Notes under the pieces: generated by a model
Seen by the model: the letters and a program-made list of their open reading frames with translations, nothing else
Database searches by the model: none
Told to the model about the DNA's origin: nothing
Assembly: GCF_000277125.1 (NCBI RefSeq)
Contig: NC_016946.1
Span: 1,922,001-1,986,000 of the forward strand
Source of the DNA: Mycobacterium intracellulare ATCC 13950
Lineage (GTDB): Bacteria > Actinomycetota > Actinomycetes > Mycobacteriales > Mycobacteriaceae
Direction of reading: 5' to 3'
Length of the DNA: 64,000 nucleotides
Made by a program: the position numbers and the translations under genes
Part shown: one piece after another, positions 8,435 to 17,485 of the stretch
How positions within the stretch are numbered: position 1 is the first letter of the stretch
Layout: every line of letters begins with the position of its first letter

Positions 8435-10483
8435 CTACATCGGCGCGTTGGCGGGCTGGAACATCCCGGAGCCGTCGGCCTCCTCCTCGGCCCGGATGAC
8501 GTGCACCACCGCGTTGATCAGCGCCAGGTGGGTGAACGCCTGCGGGAAGTTGCCCAGCTGGCGGCCGGTGCGCGGCTCGATCTCCTCCGCATACAGGTGC
8601 AGCGGGCTGGCGTACGACAGCAACCGCTCGCACAGGCGTTTGGCGCGGCGCACCTCCCCGATCTCGACCAGCGCCGACACCAGCCAGAACGAGCAAATCG
8701 TGAACGTGCCCTCCTCGCCGGACAGCCCGTCGTCGGTCTCCTCGACCCGGTAGCGCAGCACCAGGCCCTCCTGGGTGAGTTCGTCGGCGATCGCCAGGAC
8801 GGTGTTGCGCACCCGCGGGTCGTCCGGCGGCAGGAACCGTGTCAGCACCACCAGCAGCAGCGAGGCGTCCAGCGCGTCGCTGCCGTAGCGCTGGGTGAAG
8901 ACCCCGCGGGAATCCACGCCGTGCGCCAGGATGTCGGCCTTGATCTCCTCGGCGATGGCCCGCCACTGCTGGGCGTAGCTCTTCTCGCCCTGCCGTTCGG
9001 CCAGCTTCGCCCCGCGGTCGAGCGCCACCCAGCACATGACCTTCGACGACGTGAAGTGCTGCGGCTCCCCGCGCACCTCCCAGATTCCGCGGTCGGGCTC
9101 GCGCCAGTGCTTGATCGCTTCTTCCACCTGCTTCTTCAGCACCGGCCACAACGTCTCCGGGACCTGTTCGCGCGACTTGGCGTGCAGGTAGAAGGAGTCG
9201 AGGATGGAGCCCCAGATGTCGTGCTGGACCTGGTCGAAGGCGCCGTTGCCGATGCGCACCGGCCGGGCCTGGTCATAGCCGGACAGGTGATGCAATTCCT
9301 CCTCGACGAGGCTGCGCTCCCCGCCCACGCCGTACATCACCTGCAGCGGGTGCCGCTCGTTGTTGTTGGCCCCCGAGACGTCGGCGATGAACGCGAAGAA
9401 GTCGTCGGCCTCGCGGTCGAGCCCGAGCGTGTACAGGCCCCACAACGCGAACGTGGAGTCGCGCACCCAGGCGTAGCGGTAGTCCCAGTTGCGTTCGCCC
9501 TGCGGTGTTTCCGGCAGCGACGTGGTGCTGGCCGCCAGTAGCGCGCCGGTGGGCGAGTAGGTCAACCCCTTCAGCGTGAGCGCGCTGCGCTGCAGGTAGG
9601 CCCGCCACGGGTGGTCGGGGAAGTTACCGATGTTGATCCACTGCCGCCAGCACTCGGTGGTCTGCCACATCTTGTCGGCGGCCTCTTGGTAGGTCTGCGG
9701 CGCCGGGTGCTTGGTCCAGCTCAGGGCCACGAACACGTCGTCGCCCTCCTTCATCCGGGTGCGTGCGCGCGCTTCGCGGCCTTCCAGCCCGATCCGCAGG
9801 TTGGTGGTGAGTCGCAGCGTGGGGTGGGCGTCGGGCTGCCTGGTGGCGCGCGCGATGGCCTCGCCGTACGCGTTGGCGGAGTATTCCCAGGTGGCCCCGA
9901 CGCGGTGGTAGTCGAACGCCGGCTCGCAGCTCATCATCAGTTCGACGGTGCCGCTGACGCAGCGCACGGTGCGCAGCAGGATGTGCTCGGCGTCCCAGTC
10001 CATCGGGGTGCGGCGATGCGTCCGCGACCGGCGGTCCAGGTCGTGCCAGGGCCCCATGACCAGCGCGTCACGCACGATCAGCCATCCGGTGTGCGTCTGC
10101 CAGGTGGTCTCCATGATGAGGCTGCCCGGCAGATACCGGCGGGCCGAGGGCACCGAGACGCCGTAGGGGCCCAGCCGGAAATGGCCGGCGCTGCGGTCCA
10201 GGATCGCCCCGAACACGCTCGGCGAGTCCGGCCGCGGCACACACAGCCATTCCACCGACCCGGCCGGCGAGATCAGGCAGGTGGTTTCCCAGTCCGACAG
10301 GAACGCGTAATCGGCGATCGGCGGAAACGGGTTACGCAGGGCCGCGCTGGGAGCGAGGGGCCCGGGAGTGCGCAGGTCGATGGACGACGACATCGACGTG
10401 GCGGACGCCGCTGGAAACGCTTCCTCGGGCATGTCTTCGTCCGGCTGGGCCGGTTGGTCGTCGGGCTGAACATGCAGAACCAT
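8435..10483 (-). CDS. Glycoside hydrolase family 15 protein (trehalase type)
   Basis: A 682-aa protein. The N-terminal part carries the trehalase-like N-domain (PPIADYAFLSDWETTCLI, SVEWLCVPRPDSPSVF). The catalytic (alpha/alpha)6 barrel contains GERNWDYRYAWVRDSTFALW and the late motif LSGEEGTFTICSFWLVSAL with a candidate general-base Glu. It corresponds to M. tuberculosis Rv2402; mycobacterial GH15 enzymes of this type hydrolyse trehalose. I place the start at the ATG at 10483 (MVLHVQP), where similarity to the family begins. It is divergent from the small membrane genes. It probably recycles trehalose in the cytosol (family knowledge). Confidence 0.92.
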   Translation of the reverse strand: MVLHVQPDDQPAQPDEDMPEEAFPAASATSMSSSIDLRTPGPLAPSAALRNPFPPIADYAFLSDWETTCLISPAGSVEWLCVPRPDSPSVFGAILDRSAGHFRLGPYGVSVPSARRYLPGSLIMETTWQTHTGWLIVRDALVMGPWHDLDRRSRTHRRTPMDWDAEHILLRTVRCVSGTVELMMSCEPAFDYHRVGATWEYSANAYGEAIARATRQPDAHPTLRLTTNLRIGLEGREARARTRMKEGDDVFVALSWTKHPAPQTYQEAADKMWQTTECWRQWINIGNFPDHPWRAYLQRSALTLKGLTYSPTGALLAASTTSLPETPQGERNWDYRYAWVRDSTFALWGLYTLGLDREADDFFAFIADVSGANNNERHPLQVMYGVGGERSLVEEELHHLSGYDQARPVRIGNGAFDQVQHDIWGSILDSFYLHAKSREQVPETLWPVLKKQVEEAIKHWREPDRGIWEVRGEPQHFTSSKVMCWVALDRGAKLAERQGEKSYAQQWRAIAEEIKADILAHGVDSRGVFTQRYGSDALDASLLLVVLTRFLPPDDPRVRNTVLAIADELTQEGLVLRYRVEETDDGLSGEEGTFTICSFWLVSALVEIGEVRRAKRLCERLLSYASPLHLYAEEIEPRTGRQLGNFPQAFTHLALINAVVHVIRAEEEADGSGMFQPANAPM

Positions 10484-10610
10484 CTGGACATCATCGACCG
10501 CACGGCGGCCCGGCGTCCAACGTTTCGCCGACGCGGCGTGGCGCACCCCTACCCAAGCGCCGATGTTCACGCATTGGTTTTGTGTGGCGGCGCCGCATAG
10601 GGTGAGCTCC

Positions 10611-10805
10611 GTGAACGCGTTCCTCAACTGGTGGGACGGCAACGAGCTGTGGCTTTCGGGGCTCCCTTTCGTGCTGCAGGCCATGGTGGTGATGCCGGTC
10701 GTGCTGGCGGTGGCCTACGTGACGGGGGCCCTGCTCGACGGCCTCCTCGGCAAGGGCATCGAGTTGATGCGCCGTGCCCGCCATGTCGGTGAGACCTCCG
10801 GGTGA
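10611..10805 (+). CDS. Small single-pass membrane protein
   Basis: A 64-aa protein starting at a GTG (VNAFLNWWDGNELWLSGLPF). One membrane helix (about residues 17-42, LPFVLQAMVVMPVVLAVAYV) is followed by a short basic tail (MRRARH). It has the position and size of M. tuberculosis Rv2401A, a possible membrane protein of unknown role. Its stop overlaps the GTG of the next small ORF (GGTGA), so the two are probably translated together. It is divergent from the trehalase gene. Confidence 0.75.
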   Translation: MNAFLNWWDGNELWLSGLPFVLQAMVVMPVVLAVAYVTGALLDGLLGKGIELMRRARHVGETSG

Positions 10806-10900
10806 CGCGCATGCCTCGGTCACACGTGACGCTGGTTCTCCTCATCTTGGTGGCGCTGGTGATCGGCACGTGGCTGGTCACGCACCTGATGCACCGGTGA
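10802..10900 (+). CDS. Very small membrane peptide coupled to the preceding gene
   Basis: A 32-aa ORF reading VTRMPRSHVTLVLLILVALV and ending TWLVTHLMHR. One strongly hydrophobic helix fills it between basic ends. The GTG at 10802 overlaps the preceding TGA (GTGA); an internal ATG at 10811 would give 29 residues. Basic-hydrophobic-basic layout and overlap support a real gene, but no family is recognisable. It may pair with the 64-aa protein in the membrane (inference). Confidence 0.55.
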   Translation: MTRMPRSHVTLVLLILVALVIGTWLVTHLMHR

Positions 10901-10955
10901 GGCGCCCGCCGCGGTGGCTGGCGCCGGCTGCGGTGGCGGCACCGTCAATTCCTGT

Positions 10956-10961
10956 TAGGCT
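10956..10961 (+). promoter_or_regulatory. -10 element for leaderless Cys-rich sORF / subI operon
   Basis: TAGGCT matches the mycobacterial TANNNT -10 consensus and ends seven bases before the ATG at 10969. That spacing places transcription start on the A of the ATG, i.e. a leaderless transcript. This would be the promoter of the subI-cysTWA sulfate import operon. Confidence 0.65.
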
Positions 10962-10968
10962 TCCCGCC

Positions 10969-11025
10969 ATGCGCGTGGCGATTGGCATCCCGGGGTGCTA
11001 TGCCTTCGTGCACTGTTGTCGCTGA
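10969..11025 (+). CDS. Leaderless Cys-rich leader peptide, probable attenuator of subI-cysTWA
   Basis: An 18-aa ORF: MRVAIGIPGCYAFVHCCR. Three of the last nine residues are Cys, including a CC pair next to the stop. The ATG appears to be the transcription start (TAGGCT seven bases upstream). Polycysteine leaderless sORFs ahead of sulfur operons are reported in mycobacteria as cysteine-responsive attenuators: stalling at Cys codons when cysteine is scarce opens downstream translation. It lies 115 bp before subI. Such peptides are regulatory by translation and may have no product function. Assignment is from position, composition and promoter spacing. Confidence 0.75.
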   Translation: MRVAIGIPGCYAFVHCCR

Positions 11026-11140
11026 CTCCCAAACCCGTGTGCGGTCTGGTTCTGGAGTTCTCGAATCCTCCTGAAGTTCTAGTTGCCTTTCCGCTGAGAC
11101 GGGACCGAGATCCGATAAGTCCCCCACCGGAAGGCCTTCG

Positions 11141-12181
11141 ATGGACATCAGGACCGCATTGCGTTGGCGGCCTGTACTCGCCCTGGTTTCGACAGCCGGC
11201 GTGGCCGCAAGTATCGCCGGCTGCCACGGGGGCGCCAGCGATGCCGTCGGCGGCGGCGGGCTGGCCGGCGCACGCACTTCCATCACGCTGGTCGCCTATT
11301 CGGTCCCAGAACCCGGGTGGAGCAAGATAATTCCGGCGTTCAATGCCTCCGAAGAAGGCAAGGGCGTGCAGGTGGTGACCTCGTATGGGGCCTCCGGTGA
11401 CCAATCCCGCGGTGTCGTCGACGGCAAGCCGGCCGACGTCGTGAACTTCTCCGTCGAACCCGACATCGCGCGACTGGTCAAGGCCGGCAAGGTTTCCAAA
11501 GACTGGAACACCGACGCCACCAAGGGGATCCCGTTCGGCTCGGTGGTCACGCTGGTGGTGCGCAAGGGCAATCCGAAGCACATCAAGGACTGGGATGACC
11601 TACTGCGGCCCGGCGTTGAGGTCATCACGCCCAGCCCGCTCAGTTCGGGGTCGGCCAAGTGGAATCTGCTGGCGCCGTACGCCGTCAAGAGCGAAGGCGG
11701 CGCCAACAGCGCCGCCGGCGTGGATTTCATCAAGAAGCTGGTGACCGAGCACGTCAAACTCCGTCCCGGATCGGGACGCGAAGCCACCGACGTCTTCATC
11801 CAGGGCAGCGGTGACGTGCTGATCAGCTACGAGAACGAGGCCATCGCGACCGAACGGGCGGGCAAGCCCGTCGACCACGTCAACCTGCCGCAGACCTTCA
11901 AGATCGACAATCCGGTCGCCGTCGTCAACACCAGCCCCCACCTGCAGGCCGCCGTCGCGTTCAAGAACTTCCAGTACACGGCCGCGGCCCAAAAGGTTTG
12001 GGCGCAGGCCGGTTTCCGGCCGGTCGACCCGTCGGTCGCCGCCGACTTCCGCGCCCAATATCCGGTGCCGACGAAGCTGTGGACCATCGCCGACCTCGGC
12101 GGCTGGAGCGCGGCGGATCCGCAGCTGTTCGACAAGAGCACCGGCAGCATCACCAAGATCTACACGCAGGCCACCGGATGA
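11141..12181 (+). CDS. subI: Sulfate-binding lipoprotein SubI
   Basis: A 346-aa periplasmic sulfate-binding protein of the CysT/W/A ABC importer. The signal peptide ends in the lipobox SIAGC (Cys about residue 28). Family motifs are present: LVAYSVPEPGWSKIIPAF, SYGASGDQSRGVVDG, ADVVNFSVEPDIARLV, TPSPLSSGSAKWNLLAPY and DVLISYENEAI. It is first in an operon with cysT, cysW and cysA (ATGA overlap with cysT) and lies behind the Cys-rich leader ORF. It matches Rv2400c. Expected to be induced when cysteine or sulfate is low. Confidence 0.96.
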   Translation: MDIRTALRWRPVLALVSTAGVAASIAGCHGGASDAVGGGGLAGARTSITLVAYSVPEPGWSKIIPAFNASEEGKGVQVVTSYGASGDQSRGVVDGKPADVVNFSVEPDIARLVKAGKVSKDWNTDATKGIPFGSVVTLVVRKGNPKHIKDWDDLLRPGVEVITPSPLSSGSAKWNLLAPYAVKSEGGANSAAGVDFIKKLVTEHVKLRPGSGREATDVFIQGSGDVLISYENEAIATERAGKPVDHVNLPQTFKIDNPVAVVNTSPHLQAAVAFKNFQYTAAAQKVWAQAGFRPVDPSVAADFRAQYPVPTKLWTIADLGGWSAADPQLFDKSTGSITKIYTQATG

Positions 12182-13050
12182 CGGCCATCACGCCGGACCC
12201 GCTGGCAATCCGGCCCGAACTCAGCGGCGACCCCGGGCACGGGCCGCTGCCCGGGCGTGGCCGCGGGACCACCGCCCTGCGGGTCGGGGCGGCAACGGTG
12301 TGGCTTTCGGTGATCGTGTTGCTGCCGCTGGCGGCGATCGCCTGGCAGTCCGCCGGCGGCGGCTGGCACGCGTTCTGGCTCGCGGTCACCTCCAATGCCG
12401 CGCTGGAATCCTTCCGGGTGACCCTGACGATCTCGGCCGGGGTGACTGTGCTCAACCTGATTTTTGGTCTGGTGATCGCGTGGGTGCTGGTGCGCGACGA
12501 CTTCGTCGGGAAGCGACTGGTCGACGCGATCATCGACCTGCCGTTCGCGCTGCCCACCATCGTCGCCAGCCTGGTCATGCTGGCGTTGTACGGCAACAAC
12601 AGCCCGGTGGGTCTGCACCTGCAGCACACCGCGTGGGGTGTGACGGTGGCGTTGGCGTTCGTGACGCTGCCGTTCGTGGTCCGCGCGGTTCAGCCGGTGC
12701 TGCTGGAGTTGGATCGCGAAGTCGAGGAGGCGGCGGCGTCGCTGGGCGCCAGCGGCCCGAAGATCTTCACCTCGGTGGTGCTGCCGGCGCTGCTGCCCGC
12801 GCTGTTGTCCGGTGCGGGCCTGGCGTTCTCACGCGCGATCGGCGAGTTCGGGTCGGTGGTGCTGATCGGCGGCGCGGTGCCGGGCAAAACCGAAGTGTCA
12901 TCGCAGTGGATACGGACCCTGATCGAAAACGACGACCGCACCGGCGCCGCCGCGATATCCATTGTGCTGTTGGCGATTTCGTTCGTGGTCCTGCTCATCT
13001 TGCGGATCGTGGGTGGGCACGCGGCCAAACGCGAGGAGCTGGCCGCATGA
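12178..13050 (+). CDS. cysT: Sulfate ABC transporter permease CysT
   Basis: A 290-aa integral membrane permease with six predicted helices and the binding-protein-dependent transport signature near EEAAASLGASGPKIFTSVVLP (the EAA loop that docks the ATPase). The N-terminal about 35 residues are hydrophilic. The ATG at 12178 overlaps the subI stop and the gene's own stop overlaps the cysW ATG, so the operon is tightly coupled. It pairs with CysW as the membrane heterodimer. It matches Rv2399c. Confidence 0.95.
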   Translation: MTAITPDPLAIRPELSGDPGHGPLPGRGRGTTALRVGAATVWLSVIVLLPLAAIAWQSAGGGWHAFWLAVTSNAALESFRVTLTISAGVTVLNLIFGLVIAWVLVRDDFVGKRLVDAIIDLPFALPTIVASLVMLALYGNNSPVGLHLQHTAWGVTVALAFVTLPFVVRAVQPVLLELDREVEEAAASLGASGPKIFTSVVLPALLPALLSGAGLAFSRAIGEFGSVVLIGGAVPGKTEVSSQWIRTLIENDDRTGAAAISIVLLAISFVVLLILRIVGGHAAKREELAA

Positions 13051-13865
13051 CGTCGTCCGCCGGAGTCCGCTATTCCCTGCGATTCGTGGCGCTCGGATAC
13101 ATCTTCGTGTTGCTGGTCGTGCCGGTGTCGTTGATCCTGTGGAGGACGTTTCGGCCCGGGTTCGGCCAGTTCTACGCCTGGGTCAGCACTCCCGCGGCGA
13201 TATCGGCGCTGAACCTGACCCTGCTGGTGGTGGCCATCGTGGTGCCGCTCAACGTAATCTTCGGCATCCCGACGGCATTGGTGCTCGCGCGCAACAGGTT
13301 TCGCGGCAAGGGCGTGCTGCAGGCGATCATCGACCTGCCGTTCGCGGTCTCACCCGTCATCGTGGGCGTGGCGTTGATCGTGTTGTGGGGCTCGGCCGGT
13401 GCGCTGGGATTCGTCGAAAACGACCTCGGGTTCAAAATCATCTTCGGCCTGCCGGGCATCGTGCTCGCCAGCATCTTCGTCACCCTGCCGTTCGTGGTGC
13501 GTGAGGTGGAGCCGGTGCTGCACGAGCTGGGAACCGACCAGGAGGAGGCGGCGGCGACGCTGGGTTCGGGCTGGTGGCAGACGTTTTGGCGGATCACGCT
13601 GCCGTCCATCCGGTGGGGCCTGACCTACGGCATCGTGTTGACAATCGCACGTACCCTGGGGGAATACGGTGCGGTGCTCATCGTGTCGTCGAACCTGCCG
13701 GGAAAGTCGCAAACACTGACATTGCTTGTTTCGGACCGATACAACCGCGGCGTCGAGTACGGCGCCTATGCGCTGTCGACCTTGCTGATGGGGGTTGCGG
13801 TGCTGGTGCTGATTTTCCAGGTGGTTCTCGACGCCCGCCGCGCCCGAGCGGCGAAGCAGGCCTGA
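13047..13865 (+). CDS. cysW: Sulfate ABC transporter permease CysW
   Basis: A 272-aa permease. After a short N-terminus ([13 protein letters not shown]) come six predicted membrane helices, with the EAA loop [21 protein letters not shown] between helices 4 and 5 and the CysW-type [20 protein letters not shown]. The start overlaps the cysT stop (ATGA) and cysA begins 13 bases after the cysW stop. It forms the translocation pore with CysT. It matches Rv2398c. Confidence 0.95.
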   Translation: MTSSAGVRYSLRFVALGYIFVLLVVPVSLILWRTFRPGFGQFYAWVSTPAAISALNLTLLVVAIVVPLNVIFGIPTALVLARNRFRGKGVLQAIIDLPFAVSPVIVGVALIVLWGSAGALGFVENDLGFKIIFGLPGIVLASIFVTLPFVVREVEPVLHELGTDQEEAAATLGSGWWQTFWRITLPSIRWGLTYGIVLTIARTLGEYGAVLIVSSNLPGKSQTLTLLVSDRYNRGVEYGAYALSTLLMGVAVLVLIFQVVLDARRARAAKQA

Positions 13866-13878
13866 CGAGGAGGATGAC

Positions 13879-14961
13879 GTGACAGACACCGGTACCGGCC
13901 GGGACGACCTCGCCATCATCGTGCGCGACGCCTACAAGCACTATGGCGACTTCGTCGCGCTGGACCACGTGGACTTCGTCGTGCCGACCGGGTCGCTGAC
14001 GGCGTTGTTGGGTCCCAGCGGTTCGGGCAAATCGACGCTGCTGCGCACCATCGCCGGTCTCGACCAGCCCGACAGCGGAACCGTCACGATCTACGGTCGC
14101 GACGTGACCCGGGTGCCACCGCAGCGCCGCGGCATCGGGTTCGTCTTCCAGCACTACGCGGCATTCAAGCACCTGACCGTCCGCGACAACGTGGCCTACG
14201 GGCTCAAGGTTCGCAAGCGGCCCAAAGCCGAAATCAAAGCCAAGGTCGACAACCTGCTGGAAGTGGTGGGGCTCAGCGGTTTTCAGAGCCGCTATCCCAA
14301 TCAGCTCTCCGGTGGTCAGCGACAGCGGATGGCGCTGGCTCGAGCGCTGGCGGTCGACCCGCAGGTGCTGCTGCTCGACGAGCCGTTCGGTGCGCTGGAC
14401 GCCAAGGTGCGTGAGGATTTGCGGGCGTGGTTGCGCCGCCTGCACGACGAGGTGCACGTGACCACGGTGCTGGTCACCCACGATCAGGCGGAGGCATTGG
14501 ATGTCGCCGACCGGATTGCGGTGCTCAATCACGGTCGCATCGAGCAGATCGGATCCCCGACCGACGTCTATGACGCCCCGGCGAACGCGTTCGTGATGTC
14601 GTTCCTCGGCGCGGTGTCCACCCTCAACGGCGCCCTGGTGCGTCCGCACGACATCCGGGTGGGTCGCAACCCCGAGATGGCGATCGCCGGCGGCGACGGC
14701 ACCGCGGAGTCGATCGGGGTGGTGCGGGCCACCGTTGACCGGGTGGTGGCGCTGGGTTTCGAGGTGCGGGTCGAATTGACCAGCGCCGCCACCGGTGGCT
14801 TCTTCACGGCGCAGATCACACGCGGCGACGCCGAGGCCCTGGCATTACGCGACGGCGACACCGTCTACGTGCGTGCCACCCGGGTCCCACCGATCGCCCC
14901 GACTGCGGCGGAGCCCGGTCACAAAGCGGCCGAGGATGAGAACACGCTGACCTCAGCGTGA
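13879..14961 (+). CDS. cysA1: Sulfate ABC transporter ATPase CysA
   Basis: A 360-aa ATPase. Walker [10 protein letters not shown] lies at about residues 45-53, followed by the Q-loop FVFQHYAAF, signature [17 protein letters not shown], Walker [12 protein letters not shown] and switch His [10 protein letters not shown]. The C-terminal about 120 residues form the TOBE/CysA-type regulatory domain ([13 protein letters not shown]). It starts with GTG after AGGAGG. It completes the subI-cysT-cysW-cysA operon and converges with cysH only 4 bp away. It matches Rv2397c. Confidence 0.96.
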   Translation: MTDTGTGRDDLAIIVRDAYKHYGDFVALDHVDFVVPTGSLTALLGPSGSGKSTLLRTIAGLDQPDSGTVTIYGRDVTRVPPQRRGIGFVFQHYAAFKHLTVRDNVAYGLKVRKRPKAEIKAKVDNLLEVVGLSGFQSRYPNQLSGGQRQRMALARALAVDPQVLLLDEPFGALDAKVREDLRAWLRRLHDEVHVTTVLVTHDQAEALDVADRIAVLNHGRIEQIGSPTDVYDAPANAFVMSFLGAVSTLNGALVRPHDIRVGRNPEMAIAGGDGTAESIGVVRATVDRVVALGFEVRVELTSAATGGFFTAQITRGDAEALALRDGDTVYVRATRVPPIAPTAAEPGHKAAEDENTLTSA

Positions 14962-14965
14962 TTCG

Positions 14966-15709
14966 TCACGAGGCGTGCAGACCGCACTCCGTCTTGGACA
15001 GCCCCTGCCAGCGCCCACTGCGCGGGTCGGCGCCCGCCAGCGGCCTGGCCGTGCACGGGGCGCAGCCGATCGACGAATAGCCGTCGTAGATAAGCGGATT
15101 GACCAGCACGCTGTGCTCGTCGATGTAGTTCTGCACGTCGTCGTCGGACCAGGTCGCCATCGGGTTGACCTTCACCAACTTGAAGCCCTCGTCGAAGCCG
15201 ACCACCGGGGCGTTGGCGCGTGCGGCGGTTTCGCCCCGGCGCAGCCCGGTCACCCAGGCCGAATAGCCGCGCAGCGCCTTGCCCAGCGGGGCGACCTTGC
15301 GCAGCCGGCAGCATTCACCGGGATCACGCGCGAACAGGTCCTTGCCCAGCAGTTTGTCCTGCTCGGCGACGGTCTGCTCGGGCGTGACGTTGAGCACCCG
15401 GATGTCGTAAACGGACTCGATGGCGTCGCGTGTACCGATGGTCTCCACGAAGTGGTAGCCGGTGTCCAGGAACACCACCGGCACACCCGGGCGCACCTTG
15501 GCGGCCAGATCGATCAACACCGCCTCTTGCATGCTGGAGGCCACCACGTAGTTGCAGGTCGCCCATCCGCGCGGTCCGTTGACGCCGCCGAACGTCTCGT
15601 CGGTCCAACGCAATACGTCGCTGGCGCTGGCGCCCTCGAGCTCGGCCGCCCCCCGGGCGGCGAGTTCGCGCAGCTCGGCCTCGGAATGTCTGGTTGTTCG
15701 TTCGCTCAT
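14966..15709 (-). CDS. cysH: Adenylylsulfate reductase, thioredoxin-dependent
   Basis: A 247-aa APS reductase that reduces activated sulfate to sulfite. Residues Cys133-Cys134 (ECCRLRK) with Cys216 and Cys219 (GCAPCT) form the CC...CXXC set that binds a 4Fe-4S cluster, which marks APS rather than PAPS specificity. ECGLH near the C-terminus carries the catalytic Cys242. Substrate-loop motifs FLDTGYHF and VTGLRRGE are present. The ATG at 15709 overlaps the nirA stop, so the two are coupled. It matches Rv2392. Confidence 0.96.
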   Translation of the reverse strand: MSERTTRHSEAELRELAARGAAELEGASASDVLRWTDETFGGVNGPRGWATCNYVVASSMQEAVLIDLAAKVRPGVPVVFLDTGYHFVETIGTRDAIESVYDIRVLNVTPEQTVAEQDKLLGKDLFARDPGECCRLRKVAPLGKALRGYSAWVTGLRRGETAARANAPVVGFDEGFKLVKVNPMATWSDDDVQNYIDEHSVLVNPLIYDGYSSIGCAPCTARPLAGADPRSGRWQGLSKTECGLHAS

Positions 15710-17373
15710 CGCAAATCGTCCTCGTCTGCCCTCATGGCCCACTGTGCGAAACGTTCACCCTCGCCGCGATATTTCAGGAAGTTGCGTGCGACCCGCTCGA
15801 TGTAGTCGCCGAGCTCGTCGCTGGTGACCTTGTGCTGACGCAGTTTTCGGCCGAAGCCGCTGTCTTGACCCAGGCTGCCGCCCAGGTGTACCTGGAAAGC
15901 CTCGACCGAGCCACCGTTTCCGTCGTCGACCATCTGGCCTTTCAACCCGATGTCGGCGACCTGAATGCGTGCGCACGAATTGGGGCAGCCGTTGAGGTTG
16001 ACGGTGATCGGAACATCGAGCTGCAGGTTGATGTCCGCGAGCCGACTTTCCAGCTCGGGCACCAAAGACTGCGCCTTGACTCGTGTTTCGGCGAATGACA
16101 GCTTACAGAATTCAATTCCCGTGCAGGCCATCACATTCCGGCGCCAGTGTGACGGTTGGGACTGCAGGCCGAGCGCCTCCAAACCGGCGATCAGCTCCTC
16201 GAGCTTGTCGTCGGGGACGTCGAGGATCACCAGCTTTTGGTAGGGGGTCAAACGGATCCGGTTCGAGCCGGCCGCCTCGGCGAGGTCGGCCACCGCGGAC
16301 AGGGTGGTGCCCGAGACCCGTCCCGCGATCGAGGCGACACCCACGGCGTTGAGCCCGTTCTTGAGCCGTTGCACACCGACGTGGTCGATCGGACGCGGGA
16401 CCGGCTCCGGTGCCGGTCCGTCGATCAGCGGACGCTTGAGGTACTCGGTTTCGAGGACTTCACGGAACTTCTCGACGCCCCAGTCCTTGACCAGGAACTT
16501 CAGCCGCGCCTTGGAGCGCAGCCGCCGGTACCCGTAGTCGCGGAAGATCGAGGTGACCGCGTGCCAAACCTCGGGCACTTCCTCGAGCGGCACCCAGGCA
16601 CCCAGCCGTTGGGCCAGCATCGGGTTGGTCGACAGGCCGCCGCCCACCCACAGGTCCAGCCCGGGGCCGTGCTCGGGGTGGTTGACGCCGATGAACGCGA
16701 TGTCATTGACCTCGTGCACCACGTCCTGCAGGCCCGAGATGGCGGTCTTGTACTTGCGCGGCAGGTCGGCGAAGTCGGGCTGGCCGATGTAGCGGCGGGC
16801 GATCTCGTCGATCGCCCAGGTCGGGTCGAGCACCTCGTCGAGCGACTCGCCGGCCAGCGGTGATCCCAGGATCACGCGGGGGCAGTCGCCGCACGCCTCG
16901 GCGGTCTGCAATCCGACGTCGGCCAGCCGCCGCCAGATTTCGGGGACGTTCTCGATCTCGATCCAGTGGTACTGGATGTTTTCCCGGTCGGTGATGTCGG
17001 CGGTGTCGCGTCCGAACTCGGTGGAGATCTGGCCGACGGTGCGCAGTGCGGCCGTCGACAGCGCACCGCCGTCGCAGCGCACCCGCATCATGAAGTACCT
17101 GGCCTCGAGCAGCTCGGCGTTGTCGTCGCCGGTGAAGGTGCCGTCGTAGCCCTGCTCACGCTGGGTGTACAGGCCCCACCAGCGGAAGCGCCCACGCAGG
17201 TCGCTCTTGTCGATGCTGTCGAAGCCGTTCTTGGCGTAGATGGTCTCGATGCGCTCGCGCACGTCCAGTGGGGCGCCGGCCTGCTTCATCTCTTCGTTCG
17301 GGTTCAGCGGCTCACGATTCCCCAGTGCCCATTGGCCCTCGTTACGGGCCTTCGCGGGTCGGGCGGTGGTCAT
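15706..17373 (-). CDS. nirA: Ferredoxin-dependent assimilatory sulfite reductase
   Basis: A 555-aa sulfite reductase (called nirA or sirA). It has two ferredoxin-type half domains and the siroheme/4Fe-4S ligands in ACTGIEFCKLSFAETR and NGCPNSCARIQVADIG. DTADITDRENIQYHWI and RLTPYQKLVILDVPDDK are typical of the family. The ATG at 17373 has GAAGGAGA upstream; a start 54 bases earlier is unlikely. It is followed by cysH in the same operon and preceded by the Cys-rich leader ORF at 17486-17578. It produces sulfide for cysteine synthesis. It matches Rv2391. Confidence 0.96.
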   Translation of the reverse strand: MTTARPAKARNEGQWALGNREPLNPNEEMKQAGAPLDVRERIETIYAKNGFDSIDKSDLRGRFRWWGLYTQREQGYDGTFTGDDNAELLEARYFMMRVRCDGGALSTAALRTVGQISTEFGRDTADITDRENIQYHWIEIENVPEIWRRLADVGLQTAEACGDCPRVILGSPLAGESLDEVLDPTWAIDEIARRYIGQPDFADLPRKYKTAISGLQDVVHEVNDIAFIGVNHPEHGPGLDLWVGGGLSTNPMLAQRLGAWVPLEEVPEVWHAVTSIFRDYGYRRLRSKARLKFLVKDWGVEKFREVLETEYLKRPLIDGPAPEPVPRPIDHVGVQRLKNGLNAVGVASIAGRVSGTTLSAVADLAEAAGSNRIRLTPYQKLVILDVPDDKLEELIAGLEALGLQSQPSHWRRNVMACTGIEFCKLSFAETRVKAQSLVPELESRLADINLQLDVPITVNLNGCPNSCARIQVADIGLKGQMVDDGNGGSVEAFQVHLGGSLGQDSGFGRKLRQHKVTSDELGDYIERVARNFLKYRGEGERFAQWAMRADEDDLR

Positions 17374-17485
17374 CGGAAGTTCTCCTTCAAAAAGATCGCC
17401 AGCGCGGCCAGCACAGTTCACCGGCACTTATGGGCGGCACGAAACCGTCGGCCTGCTGGAGACACAGTGGGCTGGGTCTACCAAG

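Noticed and set aside
7925..9541. A 538-codon plus-strand frame antisense to the trehalase
   Set aside because: Low-complexity Arg/Gly/Val-rich translation opposite a well-conserved GH15 gene.
8435..10684. A longer trehalase start at 10684
   Set aside because: The extra 67 residues lack homology and overlap the divergent small membrane gene and its promoter.
11026..11140. Possible riboswitch (S-box or T-box) between the leader ORF and subI
   Set aside because: I could not find the conserved core of either class; the Cys-rich leader ORF explains the region better.
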